The notes: generated by a model from the sequence alone, not told the origin. A DNA stretch of 64,000 nt from Sitta carolinensis (GCA_032173965.1 CM063290.1:5903501-5967500), one strand, 5' to 3'. Counted from the first letter of the stretch, positions 1 through 12,687 are shown. A program made the numbers and translations.

Positions 1-2910
1 TGATGACAAATTCATTAATTTACTCTGAGGTCAACTTTCTCCCATGCCATGGTGGTGGGAGTGTTTCAGTTCCTTAGTACACGCTCTAAACTGCATCTTA
101 AAATAACTGAAAATTTTTCATTTCCTTCCCACCTTTATACAAACACATAAATGAAAAGAGAATTAAGCAGTTTATTAATGGCTTTTGCTCTTTGCTGTGT
201 GCTGTAATAACCAAGTGGCACAGAGAGAGGGACTTCTGGGACATTTTTTACAGGGATATATAGAGGAGTGGAGTTTTTGTAACTATTTTCAGCAGAAAAG
301 CAATACTTTTTCATAAATATTGCATTGCACAGAAAGTATTCTAGAAATAGCCTTGCATGACTAATTTTTCTTTTTCTTTTTTTCTTTTTCAGTTTAGGAA
401 GGTGTTAAGGATATAGGATGGGAGGAATTTTAATTTTTTTGTGGTGTGATCCAAAGAGATTTCGATATCCTCTTTGAGCTGAGAACATTTTTCATTCTTT
501 TTAATTGGTCACTACCACTGTCATAATTGATTAATAAAACTGGAGCTGCAAAAATAGTAACAATTAGCACCAATAGTGCTGTGCACCTCAGGATATTGCA
601 AACATACATTTTATCTTACCTTTTGCCCATTAAATGGTTCCCTCTCTCAGATTAGCCCTGCTAATCAAATGACTTGCTAGAGCACACAGTGAATCAGAGG
701 GAAAGCTGTGGAAACAAGTTTAAGGGCATGAAGCTACAAATACTCTTGACTATGAGTAACTTTACTCTTGGGAGTATTTCAATTAACTCCAGGAGGGATT
801 ATGTAGGGTAATAACACTGAACTTCATGGAAAGTGTTCTCAGGACTGGTCCCCAAGCATATTCAGTGGCAGACTTCACATAAAATCACATAAATCTGTAG
901 TCAGGGACTTTTAATAAACATATTTTATGCCATAAATTACTTTCTGAGGAGGATTTTTAGAGGTATAATTTTACAGCGTTGACCTCCAATAGACTCATAA
1001 AATTCTATCATGTTAAATGTATATTTAATGGCTTTAAACATTTTTTATTAGTGATCCAGTGGGCCTGGAGGACTCTAGTACTGCAACAACCTATTGCATC
1101 AGGATATTTAGAGAGGTTTAAAAAATGCAGATTATTGACTTTATTATTGATGCAGACGAGCCACTATATCTTATCAGGCAATTAAATGCCCTTTCATAAT
1201 GTGCTCATTGCATGGAGACTGAATTTATGGAAATGATGAAACTTAATGGCTCCACAGGAATCATTACATCAGATCTGAAACTCTTTTTGGGAAATTAATA
1301 TTCATTTTCACATTCATGTTTGTAGTAATGAGAAATTAAGGAATTTTGTAGTAAATTACAAATATAAATATGTAGATATAGAGGTTGCTGTATTAATTTA
1401 AGTAAATCCTAAAGAGAAATGTACTTGTATCATTTCTTCCTGCCTTTAAAGGTGCACAGTTAAACCAGCCCAATGAGAAGAGATGGCTGTATTTTGATAG
1501 CTTTTGTAAATCCAGGATGTGTCAGGTCAAAATTTACAATTTTAATTTTCATTTCTACATCTGATTTATGAACACTTATCCACACTTCATCCCTTTCTAC
1601 CAGGGCTGTAATTTTGCTGATATTATTCTGACATATATTTTATAGCTAATGAAGGATTTTGGATGTATCCACATACAATATGGCATTGAACCTGAAATTT
1701 CTCTGCTGTCTTCACTTGAGTCCCTTTATAAATTCAGTCCTAAATTCAGCTTTCCAATGAGTTCCCTCTGGCTGGCAGTTTTTTCAGTTCTAAGTGTGTG
1801 TATTATCCAGACAAGTTCCCAGAGATTTAATTTAATTTTTTCAAAACATGGATATTCAAAGTTATTTGGTGTTGGACACAAAGGAGTAGGAAATATGATA
1901 AGTACACCACAAGAATGCTAGATTTTTGCAGAGTTTTGTTTCATACTTGGGGTTACACATTACCCTTCTGAAATGAAACTGCACCTGTGCTGAAAATTGC
2001 TGCATCATTAGAACCCCTGCGTTGACACTCTCATCTGCTGAATCCACCCAAAAAGGGGTCTCTAGGTAATCTAGTCTAAATTTTACTGTAGCTCCATTCA
2101 GTCTTTGCTCTCTCATCAATTCTTACTTGGCAAAAGAGGAAAATTCAGGGAATGTAATATTGCTATAGCCTGTGTAGTCCCTGGGGAGAGAAAATGTTCA
2201 AATTGACTATGTAGATGTAGAATTTAAATAAAAACTCTTGCTGATTTTCTTGGACTTACAATCTCAAAACTGGCTTTTACCTTTGTCTGAGATGAGCAAA
2301 ATGCAAGCACAGGATTTCACTGTGCTTCCAATGGCACTGTTTTGTCTCTATTTTCAGTAATTTTTTTCATAAATATCCTAACATTAGCAAAGCCAGGCTT
2401 ACCTATGTTACAGGTTTACCCATGTTATGAAATTGCCCTGAGATTTTTGCAACCTTTTAGAATGCCCCAAGTCTGTTACACCTAATGTGTGTGCTGAAAC
2501 ATAGGTGCCTCTATACATCTTGGTAGATTTGGAGCAGAACCAAATAAAAACACTAAACAGAGACAGTGCTTCATTAGCCACTAATTTAAGGCAGTGCTTA
2601 ATATCACAGTTAAATTTTTAGGAATCACTTTAGTTTCTTTTGAAGTCAAAGATGAGATTTATTCTTAACCTGAAGAATATTTTCTACTTAAAGGCTTCTC
2701 TGAGTAAGGTCCTTTATAGAAAAATAATTTAAACAGAAGTTTTTAAGAAGTCTTTTTCATCTTTGACTCACTTTCTTATTGCAGGGCTATTTATAAGATA
2801 AAGCTATCGTTTAAAACAGGTAATTTCCCTGTTGTTGCTGTGAAGATGCTTTACAGACTAGCACAAAATTATTTCAGGTCCTTGAAATGTTTGGGTTTTA
2901 CTCTTTCATT
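1..2910. other. Unique A+T-rich noncoding DNA
   Basis: No gene is recognised. All frames are interrupted and the longest open stretches are under 100 codons, with no family resemblance. The only local structure is a pyrimidine tract at 362-392, listed separately. The composition fits intergenic or intronic vertebrate DNA. Confidence 0.7.
362..392 (+). repeat. Pyrimidine-rich TTTTTC-type tract ending in CAG
   Basis: About 30 almost uninterrupted pyrimidines, in a loose T5C pattern, end in CAG at 390-392. This has the look of a vertebrate 3' splice site. The DNA after it (GTTTAGGAAGG) has no sustained open frame, so it may be only a simple repeat. What is seen is the tract; use as a splice acceptor is speculation. 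Confidence 0.5.
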
Positions 2911-2948
2911 TCTTTTTTGTTGTTGTTGTTTTGTTTGGGGGTTTTTTT
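2911..2948. repeat. T/G-rich low-complexity tract with (TTG)n
   Basis: A run of T's leads into about five TTG units, then TTTGGGGG and seven more T's. On the minus strand it is A/C-only. It resembles several other A/C-only tracts in the window. Confidence 0.8.
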
Positions 2949-4175
2949 AAATAGAAAATGTTCCAATGCTGTACAATAAATTCTTCTGTAGAAGGACACT
3001 GTAGAAAAGTCCCTGAAGTGCTTCACTTTGAGGAACTTTGTTCATTAAGGTTGAGGGCTTTGTAAACCACAAGCATTGTAATTACCTGGCTTTGCTCTCT
3101 CTGAAATCAGTGACAAAACTCTTGTAGGCTGCAGAGGCAGCCAGAGTGAAAGGAACTGCTGCGCTCTGGTTTATTGTTCCATTTTCTGATTAACATCTTA
3201 AACTGCATTTTGATGGTGCAGCTTCCACTGTCAGAGAATTGCAAGATGGTCTTTTGTTGATCTTCTGAGAGAACAACAGCTCATCCTGGTGCTCAGCCAA
3301 GGCATCTATCATTTAGCTGTCCCTCTCAGTTACTGTGTGAGGATGCAGCACAGCCCTGGCTCGGAGGATCCCCATTCCATCTGGTGACCTGTCAGAAGAC
3401 CTTTTAGACCTCTTCCCTTTCCACCACCCAGCAAGGAATTTTTTTCTGCACAAAATGTGTTTTTAACATTTTGTGTTGAATAAATTTAACAGGTCAGATT
3501 CAAAGTAAGTTTACTATCATTGAAAAATTTACTCTGCACTGGTTTAGCCACAGTGACTGCCCAGAAGAGGCATTCTTAGCCTGCAGAAAGTATTGTCATT
3601 TAACTGTCCCAGAGGTCAATGTCAGAAAATAAAAAAATGCAACGTGTTGCAATGAGAAGTATGAACAAGTGCTGAAATCTAGTTAACATATATCCATTTG
3701 CCTATGGAACTGAGCCATTTTGGCATTTATTTCTTTTAATTTTCCTAAACAGATGGTTTTATTCCCACCATGCAACCTTTTTTCTCACTGTTTTTTTTCT
3801 CATCTAGCTTTCATTAGCTTTTGTTCTCCACGTATTATTCAGGCAAGTGTGCTGCACATAATCTAGGATTGCAATTAATCAGGGTGAATGAATGGCAGAG
3901 CTGTACTTAAGCTTCTGCCAGAGGTAATGGTGGATTGGTGCAGGGGTCCACTCCTTCTCCTACGTCCTGTAACTCTGTTAGGTGTAGGTATTAAACAGAG
4001 AGGACCAATATTTCCCTCTGTTTCCTTCCCCTTTCACTTCTGCCTTGTCCCTGTGTCACACGACATCCATCAGTCACACAAAGGCAGTGTCACCTGCTCA
4101 GTTATTGCTGCCAGAAGTAATACAAAATCAGGCCTGGATGACATGTAAAAAGCAGAGCCTTCTTTATGGCAGGCC
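2949..4175. other. Noncoding DNA; right part may be a retrocopy body
   Basis: No gene is recognised. From about 3,890 the base composition becomes more mixed, and the segment leads directly to a polyadenylation signal and A-rich tail. It could therefore be the 3'UTR of a retroposed transcript. I could not place its left edge, and I saw no target-site duplication. Confidence 0.5.
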
Positions 4176-4334
4176 AATAAAAGTCACCAACAAAAAAAAA
4201 AAAAACCAAAACCAAACCAAAACAAACAAACAAAAAAAAAAAAAAACAAACCCAAAAAAACCCAAAACAAACAAAAAAATCCACAAACAAAAAAAAACAA
4301 ACCAACAACAAAAAAAAAAACAAAACAAAAAAAA
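4176..4334 (+). repeat. AATAAA signal followed by an A/C-rich (AAAC)n tail
   Basis: A perfect AATAAA lies at 4,176-4,181. Ten bases later an A-rich stretch starts at 4,192 and runs to 4,334. It is made only of A and C, in A-runs and AAAC, AAACC or AAAACC units. A canonical signal 10-30 bases before an A-tail is what a retroposed polyadenylated RNA leaves behind. The long C-interrupted tail suggests later microsatellite growth. A lysine-rich open frame across it is an artefact of the A-run. Confidence 0.7.
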
Positions 4335-6470
4335 CCTGTGGATTTTTAATGGTGAAAAAGCACTAATGGATAGCACTAATTAATTGAAAATTAGGGCATG
4401 AAAAACCGAGAAAAGAGGTAGGACAAATCAATTGCTATACCTATAAGGCTGAGTTGACAATAAACCAGCAGCAATAGCAGCAAGATGCATTGAACCAAAA
4501 TAATCACAGGTGAAAACAGTAGAAGTTAGGTGTGAATAAATTAATTTAACATAGATCTACAAGAACTAAATAATTCCAAAACTGAACATGAGTGGATTAA
4601 CTGTACAAAAGGATTGGAAAAACTATATAGAAAGAATTTATGTCCTGCCTCTGGTAGGAGATATGATGATTGACTATGGGAGCATAAAGAAACATAAACC
4701 ATGGTGGCTCTTTCCTTGGGCATAGTAGGGTCTGTCCCTGTGTTAATTTTATAATCTTCTGTAAAATCTGGGAGTCCCAGTTCCCTCTTGTGCTAAGCAC
4801 AGATGGTGCACACGCCAGCTCCAGGTTTAGCAGATGGACACGTGGGCATGAAAGGTGATGCAGAGGAGAAAGTTTGATCTCAGTAACCTTGCTTTTAGGT
4901 GATTTCATTTGTGATGTGAGTGGGCAGAATTTACAGAGTAATTCTGTGCTTCAGTTCTCCTCTTTACAATGATAAATTATTTTTCCTTTGTGTTGAACAC
5001 CATTTTCAGGAACTGTACTTCAGCATTCTCTTACCTTAAGTTCCTGAAGAGCCCTAAATATTTTGTTGGCTCTTCCCAACAAATTAGAGGCAGGCACTGG
5101 GCAGCTCATAGCTGAACATGAAAGAGGATATTCAGGAAAGAGTTACAAGGTCATTTACAAAACCTATTCTGTTGTTCTGTTTTCTGACATATAAAAACTG
5201 GTTAGTATTACCCAGATAATGAACAAATTGTGCCATTTTTGCTCTAAGCACTGCTGCTGATTTAACCTGCACTGTCTGGTGCCCAAGTGTGCAGGTACCA
5301 GCACACCTTGGAGGGAAGGATGCTGTGCCTTTGTGATTGCTGCAGAGCAGCCAGCATTCACTTCAGCTGGGAAGTTTTCAACATGAAATTACAATCATAT
5401 TCCTGCCCTCCACTGGCAACAACAAAAACCATTAACTGTAATAACAGGACTGATTTTGCTCTTATTAGGCATTTATTAAGACCTAAGTATCTTGATAAAG
5501 CAGAATGTGCTGCAGCTTGACAGCAGAAGTGAAGCATTCTGGAGAGTGCTCCTACCATCCATCCTCCTTCCCTGGTGGTGATGAATGTGCACCATGAAGA
5601 GATTAAATCATGTGCTTCACTCGAGTAATAAAATGCTCTGTGCACTTTCTCAGTAGTCAGACTGTTGATTCTGATCAAGTGGAGGACTTGGCTGATCTTG
5701 GATTCAGCTGATAAGAAAATGGAAATATTTGAAACTCAGAATCGACTGCCAGCTACATCCTTTCATACATTCATCTATAATGGTTAAAATATTGTGTGTT
5801 CTTAAATTTATTGCTGCTCTTTACAATAAAGAGCTGTCCCTGAATTTAAATAGTTCAATTGATTTTTTTTCTCTAAATTTCCTCAGGCACAGGAGCTCTT
5901 CTATCTTAGTAACTACTCCTGGCTCACATCTGGGGCTGAGGTACAGGTGTGGGACAATGCAGTGCCATACCCAGAGCACTGCCTTTGCACAGCTGTGAAA
6001 CCCACAGAAACCAGCTGATGTGTCAGGGCAGAATTAACAAATGAAAAAAATCACAGATTCAAATTTCAGGTGAGCATAAGCAAGTATTTTTCTAGAATAG
6101 TTATGGTTTTTGCTGATCTGAAGCTATTTGAGAATTCAGGTTGAATCCTGTTTAATTAAAATCTATCTAATTATGCTGCTTGTTTTGTGGGATGAAATTC
6201 ACACTCCCATTTCCCCGAATTTCCAAATTGCTAAATGAATCTGCAGCATCATATTCTAGGTACAGCCTTTTCTCTTCCAGTAGAACCTGTCCAGCTTTGT
6301 GTAACGGAGTGAGCCGGTGCATCAGAAACTGGGAATCTTATTTTTTACCTTGGTAGCTAGGACTCTTTACAGCTATTCAGTCTTCCCTCCTCTTTGTCAT
6401 GCTTAGAGGAATATCTTCTACAGGAAGAATTGAGCCTGACCCCAGTGTGTCTGCAGTAACTGAGATATGT
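4335..6470. other. Noncoding DNA, nothing recognised
   Basis: No repeat family, RNA gene or exon is recognised. Open frames here (the longest about 106 codons) overlap in several phases and have no family resemblance. Confidence 0.65.
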
Positions 6471-6660
6471 AACAGCATAATGGTTAGGGGCTTGCACCTA
6501 CAAAAGAGGCCTTGTGAGTTTATATCCTCTCAGGAAAAGGAATGCTCTCAATGACTTTTCTGGAATTTATTGTAGCCTCAAAACCTCAGTTATTTTCAGG
6601 TAAAATACAGATATAAGCATTAACTACTGTAGTTATTGCCTATTGTAATGCCCATTCACT
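6471..6660 (+). mobile_element. MIR-family SINE, ancient and diverged
   Basis: The tRNA-derived head is visible as AGCATAATGGTTAGGGGC at 6,474, which carries the A-box region. A B-box-like GAGTTTATATCC follows at 6,516. CCTCAGTTATTTTCAGG then TAAAATACAGATATAA at 6,584-6,616 match the part of MIR that reads CCTCAGTTTCCTCATCTG then TAAAATGGGGATAA. From the head the spacings are 42 and 110 bases, nearly the same as in the MIR consensus as I remember it. MIRs are short non-autonomous retroposons once moved by L2 LINE enzymes and long inactive. In a bird this would be a very old copy. The right edge is approximate. Confidence 0.82.
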
Positions 6661-8726
6661 TCATACACAAACTAATGTTTTCAGGTTTCTTTTCCCTTTA
6701 TTCTGTGTGGGTTTTGACTCAAGAATGTAAAAAGCAGCTGATTGCAGAAAGTGGAAGGGAATAAGCCTCTGATTCAGTGCAATTTGCACCCATGTGCTTC
6801 CATACAGAGCTGTTACTTTAGCATTTCACTCTTTTAGGTACTTGCTGCATTCTAAAATAAGCAACATCCAAAACTGTATGGCTGTCCTTTAAGTATTGTA
6901 CAGAAGGACACAGAGTAATCAATGGATGGATTAAACAACACTGTCAATTAATCTTTAAGTTTGGAATGAGTTGGCAAAGGTTTACAATATCATTGAAGAA
7001 AAAATGCAGTTTTCTTAAAGGAATTCTATACATTTCTAAATATGTATGCAGCAGTTTTCTAATACATGTCCTTGCTTTGCTGTAATTACCTGAAAACTGC
7101 ATTTCTGAGTTATTTTCAGGTGACCTGGGTATGATCAGATAATACCAAAGGTGCCAGGTCTGCAATTACTGGGGTTTAGGTAATTCAAGAGGATGCTTGT
7201 CATTTTAATTAGCATTGGGAAACAAATATACAATACAGTGCATTGGTAAGATGATAGTGTTATACAAGTGCATTGTTCTATGATGAACAGAATATTCTGC
7301 TTTATTCTGAAATCTATTCCATAGGACAGTTGGCATGAACTTGGTTTCAAATGGCTCTAAAAGCCCTGGAGGCTCTATTCCCCTTAAACCAGTGGAGTTG
7401 GGGAGGGGGAATAGAACATAATATGTCAGGAAAATAGCAGGCATCATTTGTCTCTCTTAGCAAGGAGACAAGTTGCTGAGATTTACATTTAAGGAGGAGA
7501 AACTCCTTTCAAAACTTTTCTTTACAATACAGCAGTTTGGGAAATACATAACATTGAAAGCATGTTTACTTTGTGTGGAATTCATGTCATGATGAGGATA
7601 ATAAGACCCTCCAAGGCAATAATTGCTTCACTGTAGGGTGCTTCTGCATCTCAAATTGCTCAGCATCTGGGTTTTGAATCATTTGTGTTCCTGGTGGGTA
7701 AAGCTGCCAGCTAAACAGGCAGGCAGACAAGTAGCATTTTTAAACTTACACAGCATGATCATGGCATGTGTGCATTTAAGGCTGAGCTTATTATCATCAG
7801 GAACTGTTACTTACACCATAGAGACAGACCCAAATAGATTCTGTATGATATAATCTTAATAAATTCTTTAAATTCACAAGGAAACCATTCAGCTCATGTT
7901 ATAGATGTGGTTTGGGGTATTTCAGCAGACTGTCCAGCAGGAAGGCTTTGTCTGCCAAGGTTAGGAAATGTGCAGTAAATTCCACAACTTATCTGTGCTG
8001 TGCTGAGCTGGTGACTGCCACTAAATGCCATGCTGAAGATCATGTTATAAGCAGGAAGAAGCTTTCCTGTATTCCCAGAGAATAATGATTTTAGCACGTA
8101 AATTAGACTTCAGCTTAGTAAGAGGCCATTCTGTCTGCAGGTACCACTGAAACTGAACTTGTATTTCATTTTTACTGGGGGAGGGTTAGACTCTGGTGAC
8201 AAAAAATCTGCCTTTGATGCGTCCTTCTCCACTGCATCTTCTAAATGATTGCATGCAGAACATTCTTCTAATCCTAACCTAAGGTACACCTGGTATGTCA
8301 TGGTGCATATGGGGAGTAGTTGTTGTGTGGATTTTTGAAAATCCTGATTCTAAAAAGAGCACCCTGAGGTAGCTGTTTAGTGGTGGCTGGAAGTCCAACT
8401 TCAAACAGCTGATCTGCACCTTAACCATTTGAATTACTGAAGTGTGGACTTGCACTATCCATCTCAAATTATGTCTTGATACCTTGTGTTCATCTGTTTG
8501 TATCCCCAGCTCTCAGTGTTGGTGTTTTGGGAAGGTTTTCAAAGCCTGTTCTGGCCTGTGTCCATCATGTCCCTGTGACAGGGCAGCCTCGTGTGCTGCT
8601 GTCTGTGCAGGCTGTAGGTCTCAAATGCAGTACCAGTCTGACTGTCCTGAAACTGCAGCTCTGGAGAGACCCTGACAAACCTGTGATATCCCTGACATTT
8701 CTTTTTGGCTCCAGAGGCAGTGCTTT
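6661..8726. other. Noncoding DNA, nothing recognised
   Basis: No exon, RNA gene or repeat family is identified. The part from about 8,470 to 8,700 is richer in G+C and has two overlapping open frames, one of 126 codons. Their predicted products end in low-complexity F/G/V sequence from the T/G tract, so coding is unlikely. Confidence 0.6.
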
Positions 8727-8845
8727 GAGGGTTTTGTTTGGTTGGTGTTTTGGTTTTGGGTTGTTTAGGGGGTTTTTGGGTGGGGGGAGGGTTTTTTGGT
8801 TTGGTTTGTTGGTTGGTTTTTTCTTTCCCCTTTTTTTTCCCCTAG
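8727..8845 (+). repeat. T/G-rich low-complexity tract
   Basis: Over about 120 bases the plus strand is almost only T and G (GGTTTGGTTTG-type units), ending in a T/C stretch. It contains a G-quadruplex motif, given as its own entry. The minus strand is A/C-rich, like the tail at 4,192-4,334. I see no AATAAA on the minus strand beside it, so a retroposon-tail origin is not supported here. Confidence 0.85.
8758..8791 (+). other. Potential G-quadruplex
   Basis: Five G-runs of 3, 5, 3, 6 and 3 bases are separated by loops of 7, 5, 1 and 1 bases. This satisfies the usual G3+N1-7 rule with one run to spare. The motif is seen directly; folding or function is inference. Confidence 0.75.
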
Positions 8846-10048
8846 GTTATTTTTAACTTGGATCAATTCCCTGATCTGATTCACTTCACAGTCTCACAAA
8901 TAGTTGTACTGGCAGAACAGAGGGAGCAGCAAGAATTAGCAGAAGGAGCAGTGACTGCACACAGCAGCTCTTGTACAAGAATAAAAACCCCTTAGAGTCC
9001 TCTCTGCTGTGTCCATTTGAAGTGCCCTCATTTGGTGTCTGTTACAGGAGCTTGTTTTTGTTGTGGATTTTCCTCTCTTTGTTGCTACACAGGCTTTTTT
9101 CCCCCGTACAACATGTTTCAGCTCTGCCAGCCCTCATCTGCCAGCTCGTTAGCTGTCTGCTGACTACTGAAGCACTTAGGAAAGAAACAAAAGTTTCTGT
9201 CGACTTCTAAACCAGGTTAGCAGGCAACTGAGAATTTGCAGTAAGATAAACTTTACCTGAGCTTCAAAAGGACAAAAGAGTAATCATTTTCTTGTTAACC
9301 ACGATTCTGGCTCACAAGCCTCTGGCAGTCCCCTGTGCAGAGTGATTGGGGATGCCCATTCCACGGGGGGCTTTTCCCTCTGCACTCAGGGAAAGAGGTT
9401 TGCCAAGCCAGCCTGTGCCAGTGCTCGGTGCTTTCATGTTCTGCTTTCTACAGGGTGGTGTGAATCAGCATTACTTGATGATCTTGAAGGTGTTAATTAT
9501 GAGTGTGGTCCGTGGTTTGGCTCTTTGCTCACAAGCTTCTATTTTTTTGTTTTCCCTTTGTTTCCAAGAAGGGAGATTGAACCACTTGGAAGGCGATTCT
9601 GCTCTCTAATGACAGACTTCTCCATGTCAGAAGTCATTCAAAACATAAACTTTTTAATGTACCTGAAGTCATCCTTTTTTGATTCTTATCCTCAGCTTTG
9701 GGAACGGGGAGAAGTTAGTCATAAGAAATGAAAATGTTTTACTTTTATGTTTGCTTGATTTCAGAAAAAGATTCACAGTTAGGTCCTCACCCTTCTTGAG
9801 CCAGTAGCACCTTCAGTCATCTTTTATACCACTACCAAGTGAACATAAGCCTGCCTTTCTTCTTCTTCCATTTGAGAGTGATACAATGAAGTGGAAGATG
9901 TACATGCACCTAAACTTATGACAAAGTACTCTAGTAAAACACAGATTTGCTGAAAACTTCAGCATTTCTATTGTGTTTTGTTGCCTACTGCTTCAGTAAT
10001 ATTTGGATTCTGGGCAGAGTGGAGGTTGCTTGGCAGCTGTGAGATAAG
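8846..10048. other. Noncoding DNA, nothing recognised
   Basis: Mixed composition with no recognised gene. Open frames of 87 to 129 codons at 9,342-9,731 overlap in two phases and match no family I know. Confidence 0.6.
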
Positions 10049-10110
10049 AAAAAAATAATAATTGTGCTAATGCTAATAATAATAATGATGATAATATAAT
10101 TTTAATAAAA
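10049..10110. repeat. Imperfect (AAT)n microsatellite
   Basis: An A-rich start is followed by GCTAAT twice, then AAT and GAT triplets, and ends in A+T-rich sequence with AATAAA. It is a short degenerate trinucleotide repeat. Confidence 0.75.
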
Positions 10111-11244
10111 AGATGAGAGAGATACAACACCTGACAGTTTCTCACCACTCTGACCAATTCCCATCCCAATCCCAAGCAGCAGTTGATGGTTTTTGGCCAT
10201 TATTAACTTCTGGGAACTCCCCCTTGTTTATATACTGGTGTTCTGTGGTATGGACTATCCCTTTGGCCAAATATTCCATTTGACAGTCAGCTGTCCTGGC
10301 CATGCTCCCTAAAGGCCTCTTGTCCACCTGCTCAGCATCAGAGCATGAGAAAATGCAAAGTCCTGGACTTGGGGCAAGCATGGCCCAGCAATAACTCAAA
10401 CATCAGCGCATTGTCAGCAAAATCCTCATCCTAAATTCAAAACACAGCCTGTACCAGTGACTAAGAAGTGAATTTACTTTATCCCAGCCCAAACCAGGAC
10501 ACATGCGAACTGCTCTTGGAACTCTGCAATTGAATAGGGTCCTTGGAAATAGCTGTAAGAGGGGGGAAGGTGCTCAGATCCTTGCTCTGTGCCAGCCTAG
10601 AGCAGAGAAGCTTTTGTTTATTTCTGGAGCATGGAGAAGCCTTTCTGTTACTTCATGTCCATTAATGTGTTCACCAGGAAACCAGAAATCAGAGCTGTAG
10701 GAGGTATTTTACTCAGCCTTTGGCACAAAATCACTTTCAGCAAAGGGGACTTTTATTCAGCCCAATCCTGTAGATTACAGACGTGTAGCTGAAGGCAGAG
10801 GAGACTGAGTTCTATGGGGTATACACTACACAAAGAGGGCTACACTCTCCACCAGCTTAGGAAAGTGTCTAGAGACTTGCTTTATTCTGCTTTTACCTAT
10901 ATAGGTCTAAGGAAATTAATCAATAAGCAAGGACACAGGGTGAAAACATATGGTCTTTGATATTTAATAAATGGATTAACAGAGTCCACCGCTTAATATT
11001 CAGCCTCTGCCTTAGGAGTATAAATTAATAAGCATTAGGTTCTATTTAATGAGGAATTTTCCCTTTTAAAACCTGAATGAATTATCAAAAAGAGCTCTGG
11101 CAGAATTTCAAAGACATTTTCTGACCTTCTAGTATTCTGGCCCGCATGAATTTTTAACAAGATGCTATATATCTGCCTATATATCTGGAAGGCCTATTAG
11201 AATTTGTCTGCAGGAAATCCATCTGCCCCTGCAGCCCCTCACCC

Positions 11245-11246
<2 letters not shown>
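10111..11246. other. Noncoding DNA with A+T-rich TAAT-containing block
   Basis: No gene is recognised. From about 10,905 to 11,110 there are many TAAT or ATTA cores (for example TTAATCAATAAG and AAATTAATAAGC) in otherwise high-complexity sequence. This is the look of homeodomain-rich conserved elements, but conservation cannot be judged from one sequence. A 12-bp near-tandem repeat lies at 11,165-11,188 (CTATATATCTGC then CTATATATCTGG). Confidence 0.5.

Positions 11247-11282
<36 letters not shown>
11247..11282 (+). repeat. Uninterrupted T36 run
   Basis: Thirty-six consecutive T's are flanked by CACCCAC on the left and GGATTATC on the right. I see no TTTATT close to the right edge, so there is no support for a minus-strand poly(A) tail. 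A pure run this long is unstable and its length should be polymorphic. Confidence 0.95.
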
Positions 11283-11283
<1 letters not shown>

Positions 11284-12687
11284 GATTATCACATAACTAA
11301 AGCAGAAAAAGGAAAATATCTATATAGCAAGGGAATGTTTAATTTATGCAAATAAAGTTTTAAGAAAAGAGTCCTTATTCAAGTTAATAAAACTCCACAA
11401 CACATGGTTTTTAAATATTAATCGTGGCTGGCAAAAATCCTTTATTTATAGTGCAACTTTCATTTATATTCGTTTTTGTATAGTATCAAGAATGTAAAGT
11501 GTTCCAAGATCTGTATGAAAACGCATATTTTGAAGTGCATAATATGCATAACTTACAATTAAATGCACATGGCTATGCTTTTCTTTTTTGCTGGTTTCTA
11601 TCCCAGAAAACCTTTAAGAACTCTTTCTGGCATCTAAACGAAATAAACGTAACAGACCAAAGCAGATGTTTTAAGTATTTGTAGATTGATTTTCAGCATA
11701 ATGAAGAAAGCTTATTGTCATTGCTTGCTTTATTTTTTATTTTTTAAAGGGTTGCTCTGTGACATTTTGAAAAGGCAGAACACTGTGTTTCATAAAAGGT
11801 TTTAGCTATCTATGCAAATTTTTACTGATGATGTTTTGAATTCTAAATGCCACTTCAGAAAAATACTGTATCTGTTAATGTGAATTGAACTGTTTCCCTT
11901 CTTGACACCAGAGTACCAGCTGGTCCTACAGACAGGGCAGCCTGCTGGGGGTTGTTGCTCTGAATTGCTGGAGCAGATTCCGTGCTCCAGCAGCTCACTC
12001 CTAATTCTACTCAGTGCCAGGAATTAGACACCTCCTCCTGGAGCTACCTGGGGCTTTCACCTTGCTCACCTGGAGGCTGCAGAGTAGAAAACACCTGGGA
12101 ACAGCCCTTGTTCCCAGACATGGTGAACGTGCTCCATAATCCCCACAAGGATCAGTGCCCGTGTGAACCAGGGGAGAAACAACCATCAGGTTTTAGTAAA
12201 CAGATTATTAGGAAGTGGTTCCTTTTGTCTTGTTAATAATGACAGGAACCGCTAATAGGATTTTCATGTCACTATTTCTTTTATTCCACTAGTTTCAGGG
12301 GAAAGTTCCTGTCTGAGTTAATCCTTTTGTGCAGAATACCTCCCCAAGATAAACCCACGGGAGCTGTTGCAGTCGGTGGAATTGCACATCAGTTGGACCT
12401 GAGCCACTGAGAGTCACTGAACGTAAAACTGGTAAATTCAGAGGCTGGTTCACACAACATTCAAAAGCTAACTGGTCCCTTGGGTCTGGAGTTCACTGAC
12501 ATTCCCTGCCCTGGCTCTTGATTAGGGCCACACAAGAGTAGAAAATGATGCTGAAACACATGGCTTAATAAAAGCTGGTTAATTATTTGCTCATATTACT
12601 TTGTCAGGACAGCTTAGCCCTGAAACAGCTCCACTGTGGCTGATTTTCAATAAGGCAGCATTGAGCTGACACAGTATTGTCTTTCTT
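11283..12687. other. Noncoding DNA with two octamer motifs
   Basis: No gene is recognised. The stretch from 11,283 to 11,880 is strongly A+T-rich and high in complexity. It holds two perfect ATGCAAAT octamers, at 11,346 and 11,812. From 11,900 to 12,560 the composition is more balanced with no feature I can name. Confidence 0.55.

Noticed and set aside
4045..4383. Lysine-rich open frame and phenylalanine-rich frames opposite
   Set aside because: They are produced by the A/C-only tail and are low complexity.
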